This document shows, piece after piece, positions 1 to 10,186 of a stretch of DNA of 64,000 bases (its first letter is position 1; each line of letters opens with the position of its first letter). The position numbers and the translations under genes were made by a program. The notes below the pieces were generated by a model. The model saw nothing but the letters and a program-made list of their open reading frames with translations. It was not told the DNA's origin and did no database searches. This DNA comes from Nocardioides psychrotolerans (lineage in GTDB: Bacteria; Actinomycetota; Actinomycetes; Propionibacteriales; Nocardioidaceae): NCBI RefSeq assembly GCF_900113685.1, contig NZ_FOQG01000001.1:396623-460622 (forward strand), read 5' to 3'.

Positions 1-1414
1 CGTCGACGACCGCGCGCCACTGCACCCAGGTGTCGTCGGTGCCGGGACTGGAGACCTCGCCGGCCAGCCACTCGCCCCCATCGACGGCGACCTCGATCCC
101 GGCGATGCCGGTGTGCTGCGCCCAGGCGGTGCCGCCGAAGGTGACCTCACCGGCGTCGACCCGGTCGCCCGAGCCCGGGACCTCGACGCGGGAGGACATC
201 TTGATCGGGCCGAGCTCGCCCCAGCCCTTGGTGGTCCAGTAGGCGTCGAACTCGGAGAACTTCGTGACCTCCATGTCGACGACCCACTTGGTCGCCGAGA
301 CGTAGCCGTAGAGGCCCGGCACGATCGTGCGGACCGGGAAGCCGTGCTCGATCGGCAGCGGCTTGCCGTTCATCGCGACGGCCAGCATCGCGTTGCGGTC
401 GTCGGTCAGCGCCTCGATGGGAGTGCCGCAGGTCCAGCCGTCCTCGGAGGTCTGGAGCACCGCGTCGGCCTCGGGATCGACGCCGGCCTCGGCGAGGATG
501 CTGGCCAGCCGGACCCCGCTCCACCAGGCGTTGCCGATGAGGGGCCCGCCGACCGGGTTGGACACGCAGCAGATGGTGATCCAGGACTCGTCGATCTCGC
601 GGGCCATCAGCTGGTCGTAGGTCAGCACGATCTCCTGCTCGACCATGCCGTGGATGCGGATCGACCAGTCCTTCGGGTCGATGGCCGGCTTCACGAAGGC
701 GGTGTCGATCAGGTAGAAGTCGTCGGCGGGGGTCATCCAGGGGGAGATCCCGTCGATGTCCACGAGGGCAGCGTTCGGCACGTCCGGCTCGGTGATGCCG
801 TTGAGGCGCAGCAACCGCCGGGTCTCCTCGACGCGACGTCGGCCGGCGCCGAGGAATCGGCCGCCCAGGCTGAGCACGCCGACGGCGCCGGCGACGAGGC
901 CCGCCCGCAGCACGAACCCGCGGCGGGTCTGGCCCGTCGGGCTGCTCGGGGCCGGCTCGTCGGACGCCGCCGCGTGCCGGTCGGCGGCACGCAGCGGCTC
1001 GGTCAGCAGCGACAGCGCGACCACCCAGGTCACGAGGCCGAGCGCGACCGGGACGACGTCGGTCGTCGAGGACGAGGCGGGGGCGAGCACCGCGATCCCG
1101 CCGAGGACGGCGAGCACGACGTAGACCAGCGTGGGCGCCCACGACGAGCGGCGGGCGAGGAGACCGACGTAGGCGAAGAGGGCGCAGGCGACGACGAGGA
1201 TGACAGCGACCAGGATCGGCTTGTCGTTGGTGCCCAGGGTCTGGATGCCCTGCTCGACGGCCGCCCCGGGCGCGAGCCGGACGATCCCCTCGGCGATCGC
1301 CACCACAGGTGACTCGCGGATCGAGAGGGCCGCGGCCAGGAAATAGCTGGTCGCCAGGCCGGCGAGGCCGGCGAGGAGCCCGGCCAGGGCCCAGGCGGAA
1401 CGCGTCGTCTTCAC
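1..1414 (-). CDS. Membrane-anchored molybdopterin-dependent oxidoreductase, sulfite oxidase family (partial)
   Basis: The frame is open from a GTG at 1414 to the window edge, giving 471 codons; the C-terminus is missing. The first ~130 residues contain several hydrophobic segments, followed by a twin-arginine-like stretch ([10 protein letters not shown]). A sulfite-oxidase-type molybdopterin domain begins near residue 200. The segment [12 protein letters not shown] carries the likely molybdenum-ligand cysteine at about residue 283. The end of the visible sequence ([20 protein letters not shown]) resembles the dimerisation domain of the family. Membrane-tethered homologues in actinobacteria are usually annotated only as molybdopterin-dependent oxidoreductase, and the substrate is unknown. 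The gene is divergent from ispF with a 32-bp gap. Confidence 0.85.
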   Translation of the reverse strand, partial: MKTTRSAWALAGLLAGLAGLATSYFLAAALSIRESPVVAIAEGIVRLAPGAAVEQGIQTLGTNDKPILVAVILVVACALFAYVGLLARRSSWAPTLVYVVLAVLGGIAVLAPASSSTTDVVPVALGLVTWVVALSLLTEPLRAADRHAAASDEPAPSSPTGQTRRGFVLRAGLVAGAVGVLSLGGRFLGAGRRRVEETRRLLRLNGITEPDVPNAALVDIDGISPWMTPADDFYLIDTAFVKPAIDPKDWSIRIHGMVEQEIVLTYDQLMAREIDESWITICCVSNPVGGPLIGNAWWSGVRLASILAEAGVDPEADAVLQTSEDGWTCGTPIEALTDDRNAMLAVAMNGKPLPIEHGFPVRTIVPGLYGYVSATKWVVDMEVTKFSEFDAYWTTKGWGELGPIKMSSRVEVPGSGDRVDAGEVTFGGTAWAQHTGIAGIEVAVDGGEWLAGEVSSPGTDDTWVQWRAVVD

Positions 1415-1446
1415 ACGCTCCAGTGTGGCTCAGGCATGATCAGCAC

Positions 1447-1935
1447 GTGAACCAACAGTCCTTACGGATTGGTGTCGGCACCGACGTCCACCGTCTTGTC
1501 TCCGGCACCCCCCTCCACCTCGCCGGGCTGCACTGGCCGGACGAGCCGGCCGGGCTCGAGGGTCACTCCGACGCCGACGTCGCCGCGCACGCGGCGTGCG
1601 ACGCCCTGCTCTCCGCGGCCGGCCTCGGCGACCTCGGCTCGCACTTCGGCACCGCCGAGCCCCAGTGGGCCGGAGCCTCGGGCTCGGCCCTGCTCGGCGA
1701 GAGCGCCCGCCGGCTGCGCGCGGCCGGCTTCGAGATCCTCAACGTGGCCGTCCAGGTCATCGGCAACCGGCCCAAGGTCGGCCCGCGCCGGGCCGAGGCC
1801 GAGGCGGCCCTGTCGGCCGCCGTCGGCGCTCCGGTATCCGTCTCGGCCACCACCACCGACGGCCTCGGCCTCACCGGCCGGGGCGAGGGGGTCGCCGCCA
1901 TCGCGACCGCCCTCGTCCTGGCCCCGCCGGCCTGA
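1447..1935 (+). CDS. ispF: 2-C-methyl-D-erythritol 2,4-cyclodiphosphate synthase
   Basis: IspF cyclises 4-diphosphocytidyl-methylerythritol 2-phosphate in the MEP isoprenoid pathway. The 162-residue protein has the usual length. It shows the metal-binding signature GTDVHR (D13, H15), the [12 protein letters not shown] motif (H48) and a C-terminal [17 protein letters not shown] block. I chose the GTG at 1447 because it starts just ahead of the conserved [10 protein letters not shown]; longer upstream starts add unrelated sequence. A weak -10-like CATGAT ends 6 nt before the GTG, so the mRNA may be leaderless. ispD lies 11 kb away, although the two genes are adjacent in many actinobacteria. Confidence 0.95.
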   Translation: MNQQSLRIGVGTDVHRLVSGTPLHLAGLHWPDEPAGLEGHSDADVAAHAACDALLSAAGLGDLGSHFGTAEPQWAGASGSALLGESARRLRAAGFEILNVAVQVIGNRPKVGPRRAEAEAALSAAVGAPVSVSATTTDGLGLTGRGEGVAAIATALVLAPPA

Positions 1936-1941
1936 CCAGCC

Positions 1942-2982
1942 TCAGCCCACCCCTGCGAACGTGTCGAGCGAGCCGCCGATGACCGGGAACCACGTCGGGA
2001 TCGAGGCGTCGAAGTCCTCGGGCGGCGAGTGCTCGACGTTGAGCATCAGGACGGACCCGTCCTGGCGGACGGCCGCGAAGATCTTGCCGTAGAGCGGGAA
2101 GCTGCCCTGCGCGTCGACCCACAGCGCCTGGTAGTCGATCGAGGCCAGGGACACGATCGACCCGAAGGCCTCCTGCGGCGCCACGTCGTAGACCTCGAGC
2201 TGGGTGTAGCTCTCCCCACCGGTGAAGTAGGCGAGGTTCTGCTGCAGCACGCTGGACGCCTCGACCGAGGGGTCGGCGACACCGGTGAGGGCGTAGATGA
2301 AGCTGCTCTCCCCGTTGCTCAGGCTGAGCGAGTCCTCACCCTGCGCGTCGATCGTCCACTCGGGGGGCACGATCACCTGGACCCCGTTGGACCCGATGGC
2401 CACGCCGCTGCCGCTCGGCGCCGGCGGCACCGGCTCCGTCGGCTCGATCGGCTCGGTCGGCACGGGCTCGCTCGGGGCGGGCTCAGTCGGCGTGGGCGCC
2501 GGCGGAGTGCTCCCGTCGGGCTGCGGCGGAGCGGACCCGACCGGCTCCGGGTCGAGGATGCCCGACCCACTGCCACCCGGGGTCACCTCGGCGGAGCTCG
2601 GCCTCTCGTCGTCGCCACCGCCGAACACGACGGCCGCGATCCCACCGAGCGCGCCGACGGCCACGACACCGGCCACGATCAGCCCGATCGTCTTGCCCTT
2701 GCTGGAGCTGTGGTTGCTGCCGGCCGGAGGACCGGTCTGCTGCCACGGAGCTGCCGGCGGCGGCCCCCCGGCGTACGCCTGTCCGGGCTGGGGTGGGTAG
2801 CCGGGCTGGGGCGGGAAGCCCTGCTGGGGCGGGGCGTAACCCTGCTGGGGCGGGGCGTAACCCTGCTGGGGATAGGCCTGCGCCGGCGGCACCGGCTGCT
2901 GGCCGGGCTGCTGCTGGGGCACCATCTGGGTCGCGGGCGCCGGCTGCTGGGCCGGCTGCTGGGGCTGGGTCGGGTCGCTCAT
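1942..2982 (-). CDS. Proline/glutamine-rich single-pass membrane protein
   Basis: This 346-residue protein starts with ~100 residues rich in Pro, Gln, Gly and Tyr, including two tandem PPQQGYA units. One transmembrane helix follows (about residues 98-120, TIGLIVAGVVAVGALGG), then a Pro/Ser/Glu-rich linker and a ~150-residue folded domain. The domain is presumably extracytoplasmic. The proline-rich cytoplasmic tail plus one helix is a common actinobacterial architecture, but I do not recognise the C-terminal domain. The ATG overlaps the stop of the PrsW-like gene by 4 nt (ATGA), so the two are probably co-translated. The 3' end converges on ispF with a 6-nt gap. Confidence 0.75.
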   Translation of the reverse strand: MSDPTQPQQPAQQPAPATQMVPQQQPGQQPVPPAQAYPQQGYAPPQQGYAPPQQGFPPQPGYPPQPGQAYAGGPPPAAPWQQTGPPAGSNHSSSKGKTIGLIVAGVVAVGALGGIAAVVFGGGDDERPSSAEVTPGGSGSGILDPEPVGSAPPQPDGSTPPAPTPTEPAPSEPVPTEPIEPTEPVPPAPSGSGVAIGSNGVQVIVPPEWTIDAQGEDSLSLSNGESSFIYALTGVADPSVEASSVLQQNLAYFTGGESYTQLEVYDVAPQEAFGSIVSLASIDYQALWVDAQGSFPLYGKIFAAVRQDGSVLMLNVEHSPPEDFDASIPTWFPVIGGSLDTFAGVG

Positions 2983-4220
2983 GCCACGCCTCCCGCCGGG
3001 CCGGAGCCGGTGTCAGCGTCGGGGGCCGGCGCCCCGTAGGGCGGGCTCCCGTCGGCAGGCAGCGCCTGTGTGGTCATGACCTTGCGGGTCTGCCGCGAGG
3101 TCGAGCGGACCGACGTGCCGCAGACGATGCAGAAGTGCGACCCGGCCAGCAGCATGTTCTCGCACTCGGGGCAGAAGGTCTCGACGAAGGTCTCGCGCGA
3201 GGAGACGTCGGACTTGGCGGCTGCCTCGACCGCTGCCTCGAGCAGTGCGGCCTGCATCATCACGCGGATCCGGATGATGAGGACCGCGAGGATCACAAAG
3301 CCCCAGATCAGGCCGAGTCCCTGACCGAAGGGCAGGTAGGACAGCAGTCGCACACCGACCCAGTAGAGGACGTTGACACCGGCGGCGAGGGCGAAGTTCT
3401 TGGCGTAGTAGGCCGTGAAGCCGTCGTAGCCCTCACCCTTGCCGGAGAAGGCCGCGACCGCGATGCCGGTGGCGGTGCCGTAGATCAGCGACTTGACGAC
3501 CATCAGGTTGACGACCACGACGATCCAGGTCGCGAGGCCCTGCTCGGTGCGGAGCTGGTCGCTGGTGAAGACCGCCTGGTAAAGCACGATCGTCTCGAAA
3601 GCGGCGTACGCCGTCCCGGCGGCGACGCCGAAGGTCAGCCCGTCGATCATGTCGTCGAACTGCGGAAGCCGCGCCAGGAAGACCGCTGGGAGGTTCTTGA
3701 CGACCTCGGCGATCAGCGGCAGCAGCACCGAGAAGAGCAGCAGTGCCTTGAACGACAGGCCGTCGATCCCGCCACGCGCGGCGAAGCTGGCGAACTCGGT
3801 GTCGAAGGCCCACTGGAAGAACACCAACGACACCAGGGCCGCGAGGATCCCGGTGACGAGGAAGAGCCCGATGACGACGGGGGCCGGCGCGTCCTCCCAG
3901 AGGTTCACGTCGTAGATGTAGACCAGGTAGGTGATGGGGATCAGGAACGCGGCGGCGGCGATGGCGATGGGCAGCAGACCCAGGGCCGTGGCGCCGACGA
4001 TGAGGACCGCCGAGACGATCATCGCCCAGCGGTAGTTGTCGGCCGTCTCGCGGTTGGTGTGCGGCATGATCGTGGAGATCAGCGCGAACTGGTTGACCCC
4101 CTCGGACGACTGCACCGCATAGCTGCGTTGCGTCGTGGCGTTGGCGTGCTGCGACGTGCCGCACCGGTGGCAGAAAGCCGCCACGTCCGGGTTGTCGGAT
4201 GAGCAGGTGGAACAGGACAC
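2979..4220 (-). CDS. PrsW-like intramembrane metalloprotease with two zinc ribbons
   Basis: The 413-residue protein begins with a Cys4 zinc ribbon (C3, C6, C17, C20). About eight hydrophobic helices follow, and a second CPEC...CIVC ribbon lies near the C-terminus. The membrane core contains AEVVKNL and a DDMIDGLTFGVAAGTAYAAFE block, which match the E..K and D/F..A..E motifs of the PrsW/CAAX-protease-like superfamily. PrsW in Bacillus cleaves an anti-sigma factor, but no such substrate is implied here. The start gives an N-terminal ribbon intact from residue 3. The gene heads a two-gene operon with the proline-rich protein and is divergent from the thermolysin-type gene. Confidence 0.8.
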   Translation of the reverse strand: MSCSTCSSDNPDVAAFCHRCGTSQHANATTQRSYAVQSSEGVNQFALISTIMPHTNRETADNYRWAMIVSAVLIVGATALGLLPIAIAAAAFLIPITYLVYIYDVNLWEDAPAPVVIGLFLVTGILAALVSLVFFQWAFDTEFASFAARGGIDGLSFKALLLFSVLLPLIAEVVKNLPAVFLARLPQFDDMIDGLTFGVAAGTAYAAFETIVLYQAVFTSDQLRTEQGLATWIVVVVNLMVVKSLIYGTATGIAVAAFSGKGEGYDGFTAYYAKNFALAAGVNVLYWVGVRLLSYLPFGQGLGLIWGFVILAVLIIRIRVMMQAALLEAAVEAAAKSDVSSRETFVETFCPECENMLLAGSHFCIVCGTSVRSTSRQTRKVMTTQALPADGSPPYGAPAPDADTGSGPAGGVA

Positions 4221-4377
4221 GACGATCCCTCCAGTCCTCGACGGAGACCCGCGAGCTTCTCGCTGGTCGCCGCATGATGGCAGGAATCAGCAGCACCAGT
4301 GGCAATTCGCACGCCCTGATCACTCCCGGAAAGAATTCGTTGACAGTCCATCGTTCGGAACCCACACTCTCGCCACC

Positions 4378-7296
4378 ATGCCTTTGCCACGCACGCTGCC
4401 GCAGCCTGCCTCCCCTGCTCCCCCCCGGATGTGGGGGCGCACCGTGCTGGCCCCGCTGGTCTGTACCAGCGCCCTGTTCCTGACCGCCTGCCAGTCCGAC
4501 CCGCCGCTGGTCGACGACGACGTCACGGTGCAGGTGCTGGTCGTCTCCGACGTATGGCTCCAGGGCGTCGAGGCGGACCGCGACGACAGCCAGGCCCGCA
4601 TCGCCGCCCTGCGGTCGGGGGTCCAGGACCTGCGCGACTCCACGGGCTCCGGCTGGGTGGGGCGCCAGGACGACCTGACCGGCTTCCTCACCGAGCTCTC
4701 GGGCGGGCGCTACGACGCCGACGGCACCGACGGCTCCGAGGACCCCGCGCAGGCCTTCGTCGACGAGGCCGCACTGAGCCTCTTCGGTGTCGCTCCCGAC
4801 CAGCTGGCCCTGGGCGAGCCCTCGGCCCCGACGGTGACCGGGAGCGCGACCCTCCGGGCCGAGCAGCAGGTCGACGGCGTGCCCGTGCTCGACGGCGAGC
4901 TGGTGCTCACGATCGGGCAGGCGGCCGACGACCCCAGCCTGACCGCGGTGCGGGGCCGGGTCTTCCCGGACCTCATCACGCCCACCAGCCCCACCGTGAG
5001 CGCGGCACGCGCTGCCCGGATCGCCGCCAGGCTCTCCGGCGGGTCGTCCCAGGGCGCCGCGGAGCTCGTCGTGGTCCCGACCGACACGGGCCGGCTGACC
5101 TGGCGGGTCTACGTCGCCGGCACGTCCGCGGGCGAGCAGGGCACGACCCTCGCCGACGGTGAGTACTTCATCGACGCCGCCACCGGGGAGCTCGACAGCG
5201 TGCGACCCGCCTCTGCCGAGGGCAAGCTGCTCACGCCCGGCGCCAACGCGATGTCGGACTACCTGGGCCGCGCCCGGACCATCCGGCCCCTGCCCACCAC
5301 GGGGCTCCTCGACCCCACCGCCGCCGACGCGGTCGCGGTCAGCGGCGACGACCCGACCGGCCGAGGCCCGCTCAGCGCGACCGGTGTGCGGCTGGACGAC
5401 GGCACGATCGCGCTGTGGGACACCACCGTGGCGACGTACGACGCCGCGACGACCGAGGGTGGCATCGAGACCTACGACATGGCCGGTGGCGGTGACAGCG
5501 ACCTGCCCGGGGAGCTGGTCACCAGCCCCGGCGCCCAGATCGCCGACACCGAGGCGATCGGTGCCCATGCTGCGGCGCGGACCGTCTACGACTACTACGC
5601 CGCACTGGGTCGCGCCTCGTGGGACGGCGTAGGCGGCACCCTCGTCTCGTCGGTCAACTACGGCCCCTCAGACTTCTGCAACGCGTTCTTCAGCTCAGGC
5701 CTCCAGCCGCCGCAGATCGTCTACGGCGAGCCCTGCCAGCCCGGCCCGGAGCTGCTCGACACCACCGAGGTCGACATCGACATCGCCGGCCACGAGATCA
5801 CCCACGGCGTCATCGACACGTCGGCCAACCTGACTTACTCCGGGCAGTCGGGAGCCCTCAACGAGTCGTTCGCGGACTACTTCGGCAACGTCATCGGCAA
5901 TGCAGCCACCGGCGCCGACGGTGGCTCGCTGTTCGAGGGCGGGTGCGCGGCCATCACCTCCGACACCGGCTACTGCACGCCCGACCCGGAGGGCAACTAC
6001 TCCCAGCGCTACCTGCTCAACGGGACGTCCTTCGACGACTACCTGCGCATCCTCGACGTGGGCTACCGCTTCCAGCTCCTGGGGATCGAGACCCAGGACC
6101 ACGGCGGGGTGCACTCCAACTCCGCCATCTGGAACAACGCCCTGTGGTCGATCCGCTCCCGCCTGGCCCAGATCGACGGGGTCAGCGGCAACGAGTCCCC
6201 GCTGGCGCAGGACTTCGACAAGATCGTCTACGCCGCGCTCACCACGCAGCTCGGCCCCACCTCGGGCTACTTCGACGCCCGCGACGCCGTGGAGCAGACG
6301 ATCATCGACGCGGGTGCCGATCCGGTGGTGCTGCGCACCGCCCGCGAGATCTTCGACCAGCTCAACATCTGCGTCGGCTGCTCCGACCTCGGCACCATCC
6401 CGGGCACCCCGGTCACCGGGGCGGCCCAGACCCAGCAGGCGCCCACCGTCTCCGGCGACCAGATCGCCTGGCTGGACCTCAGCGCTGCGGACCGCTACTT
6501 CGGCGTCGCCTCGTCGGCCAGGGTCGGCGCGACCCCCACAGCCGTCGGCGGGGCCCGCGACACCATCCAGGTCGCCTACGCCGGCGATGCCCTGGTCACC
6601 CTCGACGCCAAGGGCCTGGTGAGCCGTTTCCTGGACGGTGGGTCCGAGGCCCTGGGGAGCGTGGACGCCGACCCCGCCGTCGCCGCCGGCCTGGCGGGCT
6701 CCGACACCGGCGCCGCCTGGGTCTCTGCCGCCGAGGGCCTCGTCTACTACGTCGACGCCGCCGGCTCCCTGACCAGCGCCCCGCTGCCGGCCCAGGACTC
6801 CTCGATCGTGGGGCTCGGCACGGGCGACGGCACTGTCGCACTCGGCACCGATCCCGGCACCGTCATGGTGTGGACCCCGGGACAGGGCGAGCCCCGGGTC
6901 CTCGGGTCGATGCCCAGCGCCGTCGTGTCGGTCGCGGCGCACGGTGACCACGTCGTCGCCGTCGACCTCGAGGGCAACGCCGCCCTCTTCGACGCGGCCG
7001 GCAACCGCACCGAGCTCAGCTCGTCGGCCTCCCCGTTCGGGGCGGCCGCCAACGGTGACTACGCCATCTGGGCGGAGTCGGTGAAGCCGATCGAGTCCGC
7101 GGTCGTGGGTGGCGAGTCGCCCTACCCCGACACCGACCTGTACCTCTACTCCTACGCGAGCGGCACGATCTACAGCCTCATGACCCAGACCGGCCAGCAG
7201 GGCTTCCCTGCTATCTCCGGTGACCGGATCGTCTGGCAGGACGCCGCCTTCGGGGGCGACGACATCCTGACCGCCACCATCCCGTCCGGCCTCTGA
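4378..7296 (+). CDS. Thermolysin-type (M4) metallopeptidase lipoprotein with C-terminal propeller
   Basis: The ATG at 4378 places a lipoprotein signal (APLVCTSALFLTACQ) at the N-terminus; longer upstream starts would bury it. The 972-residue protein has an FTP/PepSY-like propeptide region. Its M4 catalytic domain has HEITH at residues 472-476, the third zinc ligand E496 in GALNESFADYFG, and GGVHSNSAIWNNAL around the catalytic His (~579). The last ~300 residues are repetitive and look like a TolB/WD-type beta-propeller, which is unusual for secreted M4 enzymes that more often end in PPC or CBM domains. Likely role: surface-anchored extracellular proteolysis. A 4-nt gap separates it from the propeller gene. 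Confidence 0.9.
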   Translation: MPLPRTLPQPASPAPPRMWGRTVLAPLVCTSALFLTACQSDPPLVDDDVTVQVLVVSDVWLQGVEADRDDSQARIAALRSGVQDLRDSTGSGWVGRQDDLTGFLTELSGGRYDADGTDGSEDPAQAFVDEAALSLFGVAPDQLALGEPSAPTVTGSATLRAEQQVDGVPVLDGELVLTIGQAADDPSLTAVRGRVFPDLITPTSPTVSAARAARIAARLSGGSSQGAAELVVVPTDTGRLTWRVYVAGTSAGEQGTTLADGEYFIDAATGELDSVRPASAEGKLLTPGANAMSDYLGRARTIRPLPTTGLLDPTAADAVAVSGDDPTGRGPLSATGVRLDDGTIALWDTTVATYDAATTEGGIETYDMAGGGDSDLPGELVTSPGAQIADTEAIGAHAAARTVYDYYAALGRASWDGVGGTLVSSVNYGPSDFCNAFFSSGLQPPQIVYGEPCQPGPELLDTTEVDIDIAGHEITHGVIDTSANLTYSGQSGALNESFADYFGNVIGNAATGADGGSLFEGGCAAITSDTGYCTPDPEGNYSQRYLLNGTSFDDYLRILDVGYRFQLLGIETQDHGGVHSNSAIWNNALWSIRSRLAQIDGVSGNESPLAQDFDKIVYAALTTQLGPTSGYFDARDAVEQTIIDAGADPVVLRTAREIFDQLNICVGCSDLGTIPGTPVTGAAQTQQAPTVSGDQIAWLDLSAADRYFGVASSARVGATPTAVGGARDTIQVAYAGDALVTLDAKGLVSRFLDGGSEALGSVDADPAVAAGLAGSDTGAAWVSAAEGLVYYVDAAGSLTSAPLPAQDSSIVGLGTGDGTVALGTDPGTVMVWTPGQGEPRVLGSMPSAVVSVAAHGDHVVAVDLEGNAALFDAAGNRTELSSSASPFGAAANGDYAIWAESVKPIESAVVGGESPYPDTDLYLYSYASGTIYSLMTQTGQQGFPAISGDRIVWQDAAFGGDDILTATIPSGL

Positions 7297-7300
7297 AGCC

Positions 7301-10186
7301 GTGGCCGCGCGACTGCGCCGGGCCGCTTCCTGGGTGCCGGCGCTGGTCGTCGTGCCGCTGGCCATGGCCGGGGCGTTCGTCGTCTCCCAGCCCGAGGATT
7401 CCTTCCCCGAGCTGTCCCGGCTGCACCCGCTCGAGCTGGGCACCACATGGGTCTACGCCGTCTCCTCCGACGGGGTCCCCTCCGGCACCCGCACGCGCAC
7501 GGTCCGTGGCGACGCCGGCCTGATCGACGCGGACGGGCTGGTCGACGCCGTCCAGGTCTCGAGCGACTACACCGACTACCCCGGCTCGGGAGCGCGGTCG
7601 TCGATGACCTACCTCGGGCTGCGTGACGAGTCGATCCTGCAGTTCTCCCTGCGCCAGGACCTCGTCGACACCCCGCTCGACCCGCCGGCCCCGGCCTACC
7701 GGTTGCCCCTCGAGGAGGGCACCTCCTGGTCCTACGACGGCACTCTCGGCGACACCGCGATCACCTACGACGTCACGCTCGAGCGGATCGAGGACCTCGA
7801 GGTCGGCGGTCGCACGTTCGTCGACTGCGCCTACTTCGTCAACGAGCTCGACCTGGTCTTCTCCGACGGCAGCAAGGGAGACCACGAGGTCACCGAGGAG
7901 TGGACCTGCCCCGGCTTCGGACCGGTGCGGGTCATCTCCACGATCGAGGCCCAGGACCGGGTGGTGATCGAGGAGCTCGTGGAGTTCCACGGCGTCGAGC
8001 GCGACTGGCGCGCCGCAGAGGCCGACGCTGTCACTCAACCCTCCGTCGTACCCCTCGGCGCGACTGCGGCCGTGACCCCGGCGCGGACCAACGCGGTGCC
8101 CGACGGCGAGCTGTCCTCGCAGCTGGCGTGGAGCGACGCGCGCGACCAGCGCTTCCTCTTCGGGCCCGCCTCCGACGGCGAGGTCATGGTGATGGGCGAC
8201 CAGGTCGGCGACCTCGCGGCCACGGAGGTCGACACCGGCGCCGTGCGCTGGCGGCTGGCCGTGCCCGGGCCGATCGTCGCGGCGCCGGTCATCGTGGGTG
8301 ACGTGGTGCTCGTGGCCGACGCCGACAAGAACCTGCTCGCCCTCTCGACCGCGACCGGCGACGCCCGCTGGGTCCGGCACTTCGACGACGTGGTCTCCGC
8401 GGCACCGACCGCCCTCGGCGAGAGCGTGCTCGTGGCGACCGACGACGGCCGGGTGAGCGCGCTCGCGCTGGCCGACGGCTCGGTGGTCTGGAGCGACCTC
8501 CGGTCCGGCCCCGTACGACGACCTCCCGCGGCCACCGCAGACCGCTGGGTGGTCGCCGACGAGTCGGGCGCCGTCACGGTCTACTCCGAGACCGGCGAGG
8601 ACCTCTGGTCCACGTCGCTGGAGGAGGGCCTGGCGGTGGGGCCCGCGATCGGCGAAGCCCTGGGGCAGGACCGCGTGCTGTTGGCCGACCTGGGCGGCGT
8701 CCTCTACGCCTACGACGTCGACGACGGGGAGCTGGCGTGGGAGACGACCCCCCGCGGCTTCCCCAGCGAGGCCTTTGCCGTCGCGGACGGGACCGTGGTG
8801 GCCGTGCAGGACGCCGAGCGCATCGAGGCCTTCGACCTCGAGGACGGGTCGACCCGGTGGAGCGGGACGGGCTCGCGGCTCTACGGCGCCCCGGTCGTCG
8901 TGGGCGACGAGGTCGTCACCGTCAACACGACCGGGGACGTGGTGGTCCGCGCCCTCGCGACCGGCGACGTGGTGGACCGCTGGTCGCTGCCCCACGTCAC
9001 CCCGGAGGCCCGGCTGGACGCCGACGTCGACCCGACGGTCGTCGGCGACACCCTCGTCCTGGGTGCCGCGGTCACCGCCGCCGAGACCACCGCGGCGCTC
9101 TACGCCTACCCGTTCGGTGACGTCCCTGCCACGTCCGGCGTCTACCTCACGACCGACGACGTGCGCTCCATGGGCGCCAGCCCGTCGGGCCCGCCCGCGT
9201 TCGACGGCGACCTGGCCTTCGTCGGTGGGCTCGACTCGGTGCTCTACTCCCTCTCCGCCTCCGGCAGCGCGACCGGCAGCGCCACCGGGCTGCACACCAC
9301 CTCGGGCTACCAGCCCGCGCCGGCCGCCGGGCAGGGCCTGGTGGTCGCGCAGCTCAGTGACCAGCTCGGCGACCGCTACGTCGCCTACGCGACCGACGAC
9401 CTCGGGGCAGGGCCCGTGTGGACGTCGCCCTCGGTCGAAGCCTCGCCCGGTGTGAGCCCCGCGATCGGCGAGGACGCGGTGTTCCTGCCGCGCTACAACG
9501 AGGGACTGGCCGCCGTCGAGCTCGACGGCACGCCCCGCTGGGACATCACGATCCCCAACGCCTTCGCCCCCACCACCCCCCTCCCCCTGCCTGGCGGTGA
9601 CGTCCTCTACGGCGCCGGCGGGTTTAGTCGCTTCGCCGGCGCCACGGGTGAGGCGCTGTGGACCGACGTCGACGCGCAGCTCCCCGGCCACCCGGCGTAC
9701 GACGACGGGCTGGTGGTCGCCGACGTCCTCCGCTTCGGCGGGACCAGCGGCCTCGTGGCCTACGACGCCGTGACCGGTCAGGAGCGGTGGACCGTTGCCG
9801 GCGACAACCCACTCTTCGGCGGCGGCCCGGCCATCGCCGACGGCGTCGTGGTCAGCGTCGACGCCGGCGGACGCGTCGTGGCGGTCGACGCCGAGGACGG
9901 CGCCGAGCTGTGGGGCCTCCAGCTCGACACCGCACCCGGGGGTCGGCCCGTCGTGGTCGACGGACGGGTCTTCCTGCTCGAGCTCGGGCGCACCGAGGAC
10001 CTCTTCAGCCGGGACTTCCGGCTGAGCGTCCACGACCTGCACACCGGCTCCTTCCTGGCCGCCTACGAGCCGACCACCACGCCCTTCGTGAACCTGCCCG
10101 TCCTCACAGCGACTGCCGACGGACGGGTCGTCGTGCCCAACGGCACCGACTTCGGCGCCCTGCTGCTGATGGAGCCCCGGTCATGA
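7301..10186 (+). CDS. Membrane-anchored PQQ-type beta-propeller repeat protein
   Basis: The 961-residue protein starts at GTG 7301, four bases after the stop of the M4 protease. It has an N-terminal signal or anchor helix (WVPALVVVPLAMAGAFVV), a ~200-residue domain and then repeated strands such as GDARWVRHF, GEDLWSTSL, GELAWETTP and GATGEALWTD. These are typical of PQQ-like (BamB-type) blades. No dehydrogenase active site is visible, so this is probably a scaffold or binding propeller rather than an enzyme. Its stop overlaps the next ATG by 4 nt, giving a protease-propeller-membrane protein operon. A 943-codon antisense frame over it is a GC shadow. Confidence 0.85.
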   Translation: MAARLRRAASWVPALVVVPLAMAGAFVVSQPEDSFPELSRLHPLELGTTWVYAVSSDGVPSGTRTRTVRGDAGLIDADGLVDAVQVSSDYTDYPGSGARSSMTYLGLRDESILQFSLRQDLVDTPLDPPAPAYRLPLEEGTSWSYDGTLGDTAITYDVTLERIEDLEVGGRTFVDCAYFVNELDLVFSDGSKGDHEVTEEWTCPGFGPVRVISTIEAQDRVVIEELVEFHGVERDWRAAEADAVTQPSVVPLGATAAVTPARTNAVPDGELSSQLAWSDARDQRFLFGPASDGEVMVMGDQVGDLAATEVDTGAVRWRLAVPGPIVAAPVIVGDVVLVADADKNLLALSTATGDARWVRHFDDVVSAAPTALGESVLVATDDGRVSALALADGSVVWSDLRSGPVRRPPAATADRWVVADESGAVTVYSETGEDLWSTSLEEGLAVGPAIGEALGQDRVLLADLGGVLYAYDVDDGELAWETTPRGFPSEAFAVADGTVVAVQDAERIEAFDLEDGSTRWSGTGSRLYGAPVVVGDEVVTVNTTGDVVVRALATGDVVDRWSLPHVTPEARLDADVDPTVVGDTLVLGAAVTAAETTAALYAYPFGDVPATSGVYLTTDDVRSMGASPSGPPAFDGDLAFVGGLDSVLYSLSASGSATGSATGLHTTSGYQPAPAAGQGLVVAQLSDQLGDRYVAYATDDLGAGPVWTSPSVEASPGVSPAIGEDAVFLPRYNEGLAAVELDGTPRWDITIPNAFAPTTPLPLPGGDVLYGAGGFSRFAGATGEALWTDVDAQLPGHPAYDDGLVVADVLRFGGTSGLVAYDAVTGQERWTVAGDNPLFGGGPAIADGVVVSVDAGGRVVAVDAEDGAELWGLQLDTAPGGRPVVVDGRVFLLELGRTEDLFSRDFRLSVHDLHTGSFLAAYEPTTTPFVNLPVLTATADGRVVVPNGTDFGALLLMEPRS

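Noticed and set aside
1309..1446. Upstream extension of ispF from GTG 1309
   Set aside because: It would cover the start region of the divergent molybdoenzyme gene and adds Arg/Gly-rich sequence absent from IspF.
7211..10042. 943-codon open frame on the minus strand
   Set aside because: It lies antisense to the PQQ propeller gene. Long frames on the opposite strand are expected in GC-rich DNA; the translation has no recognisable domain and is rich in Arg, Gly and Val.
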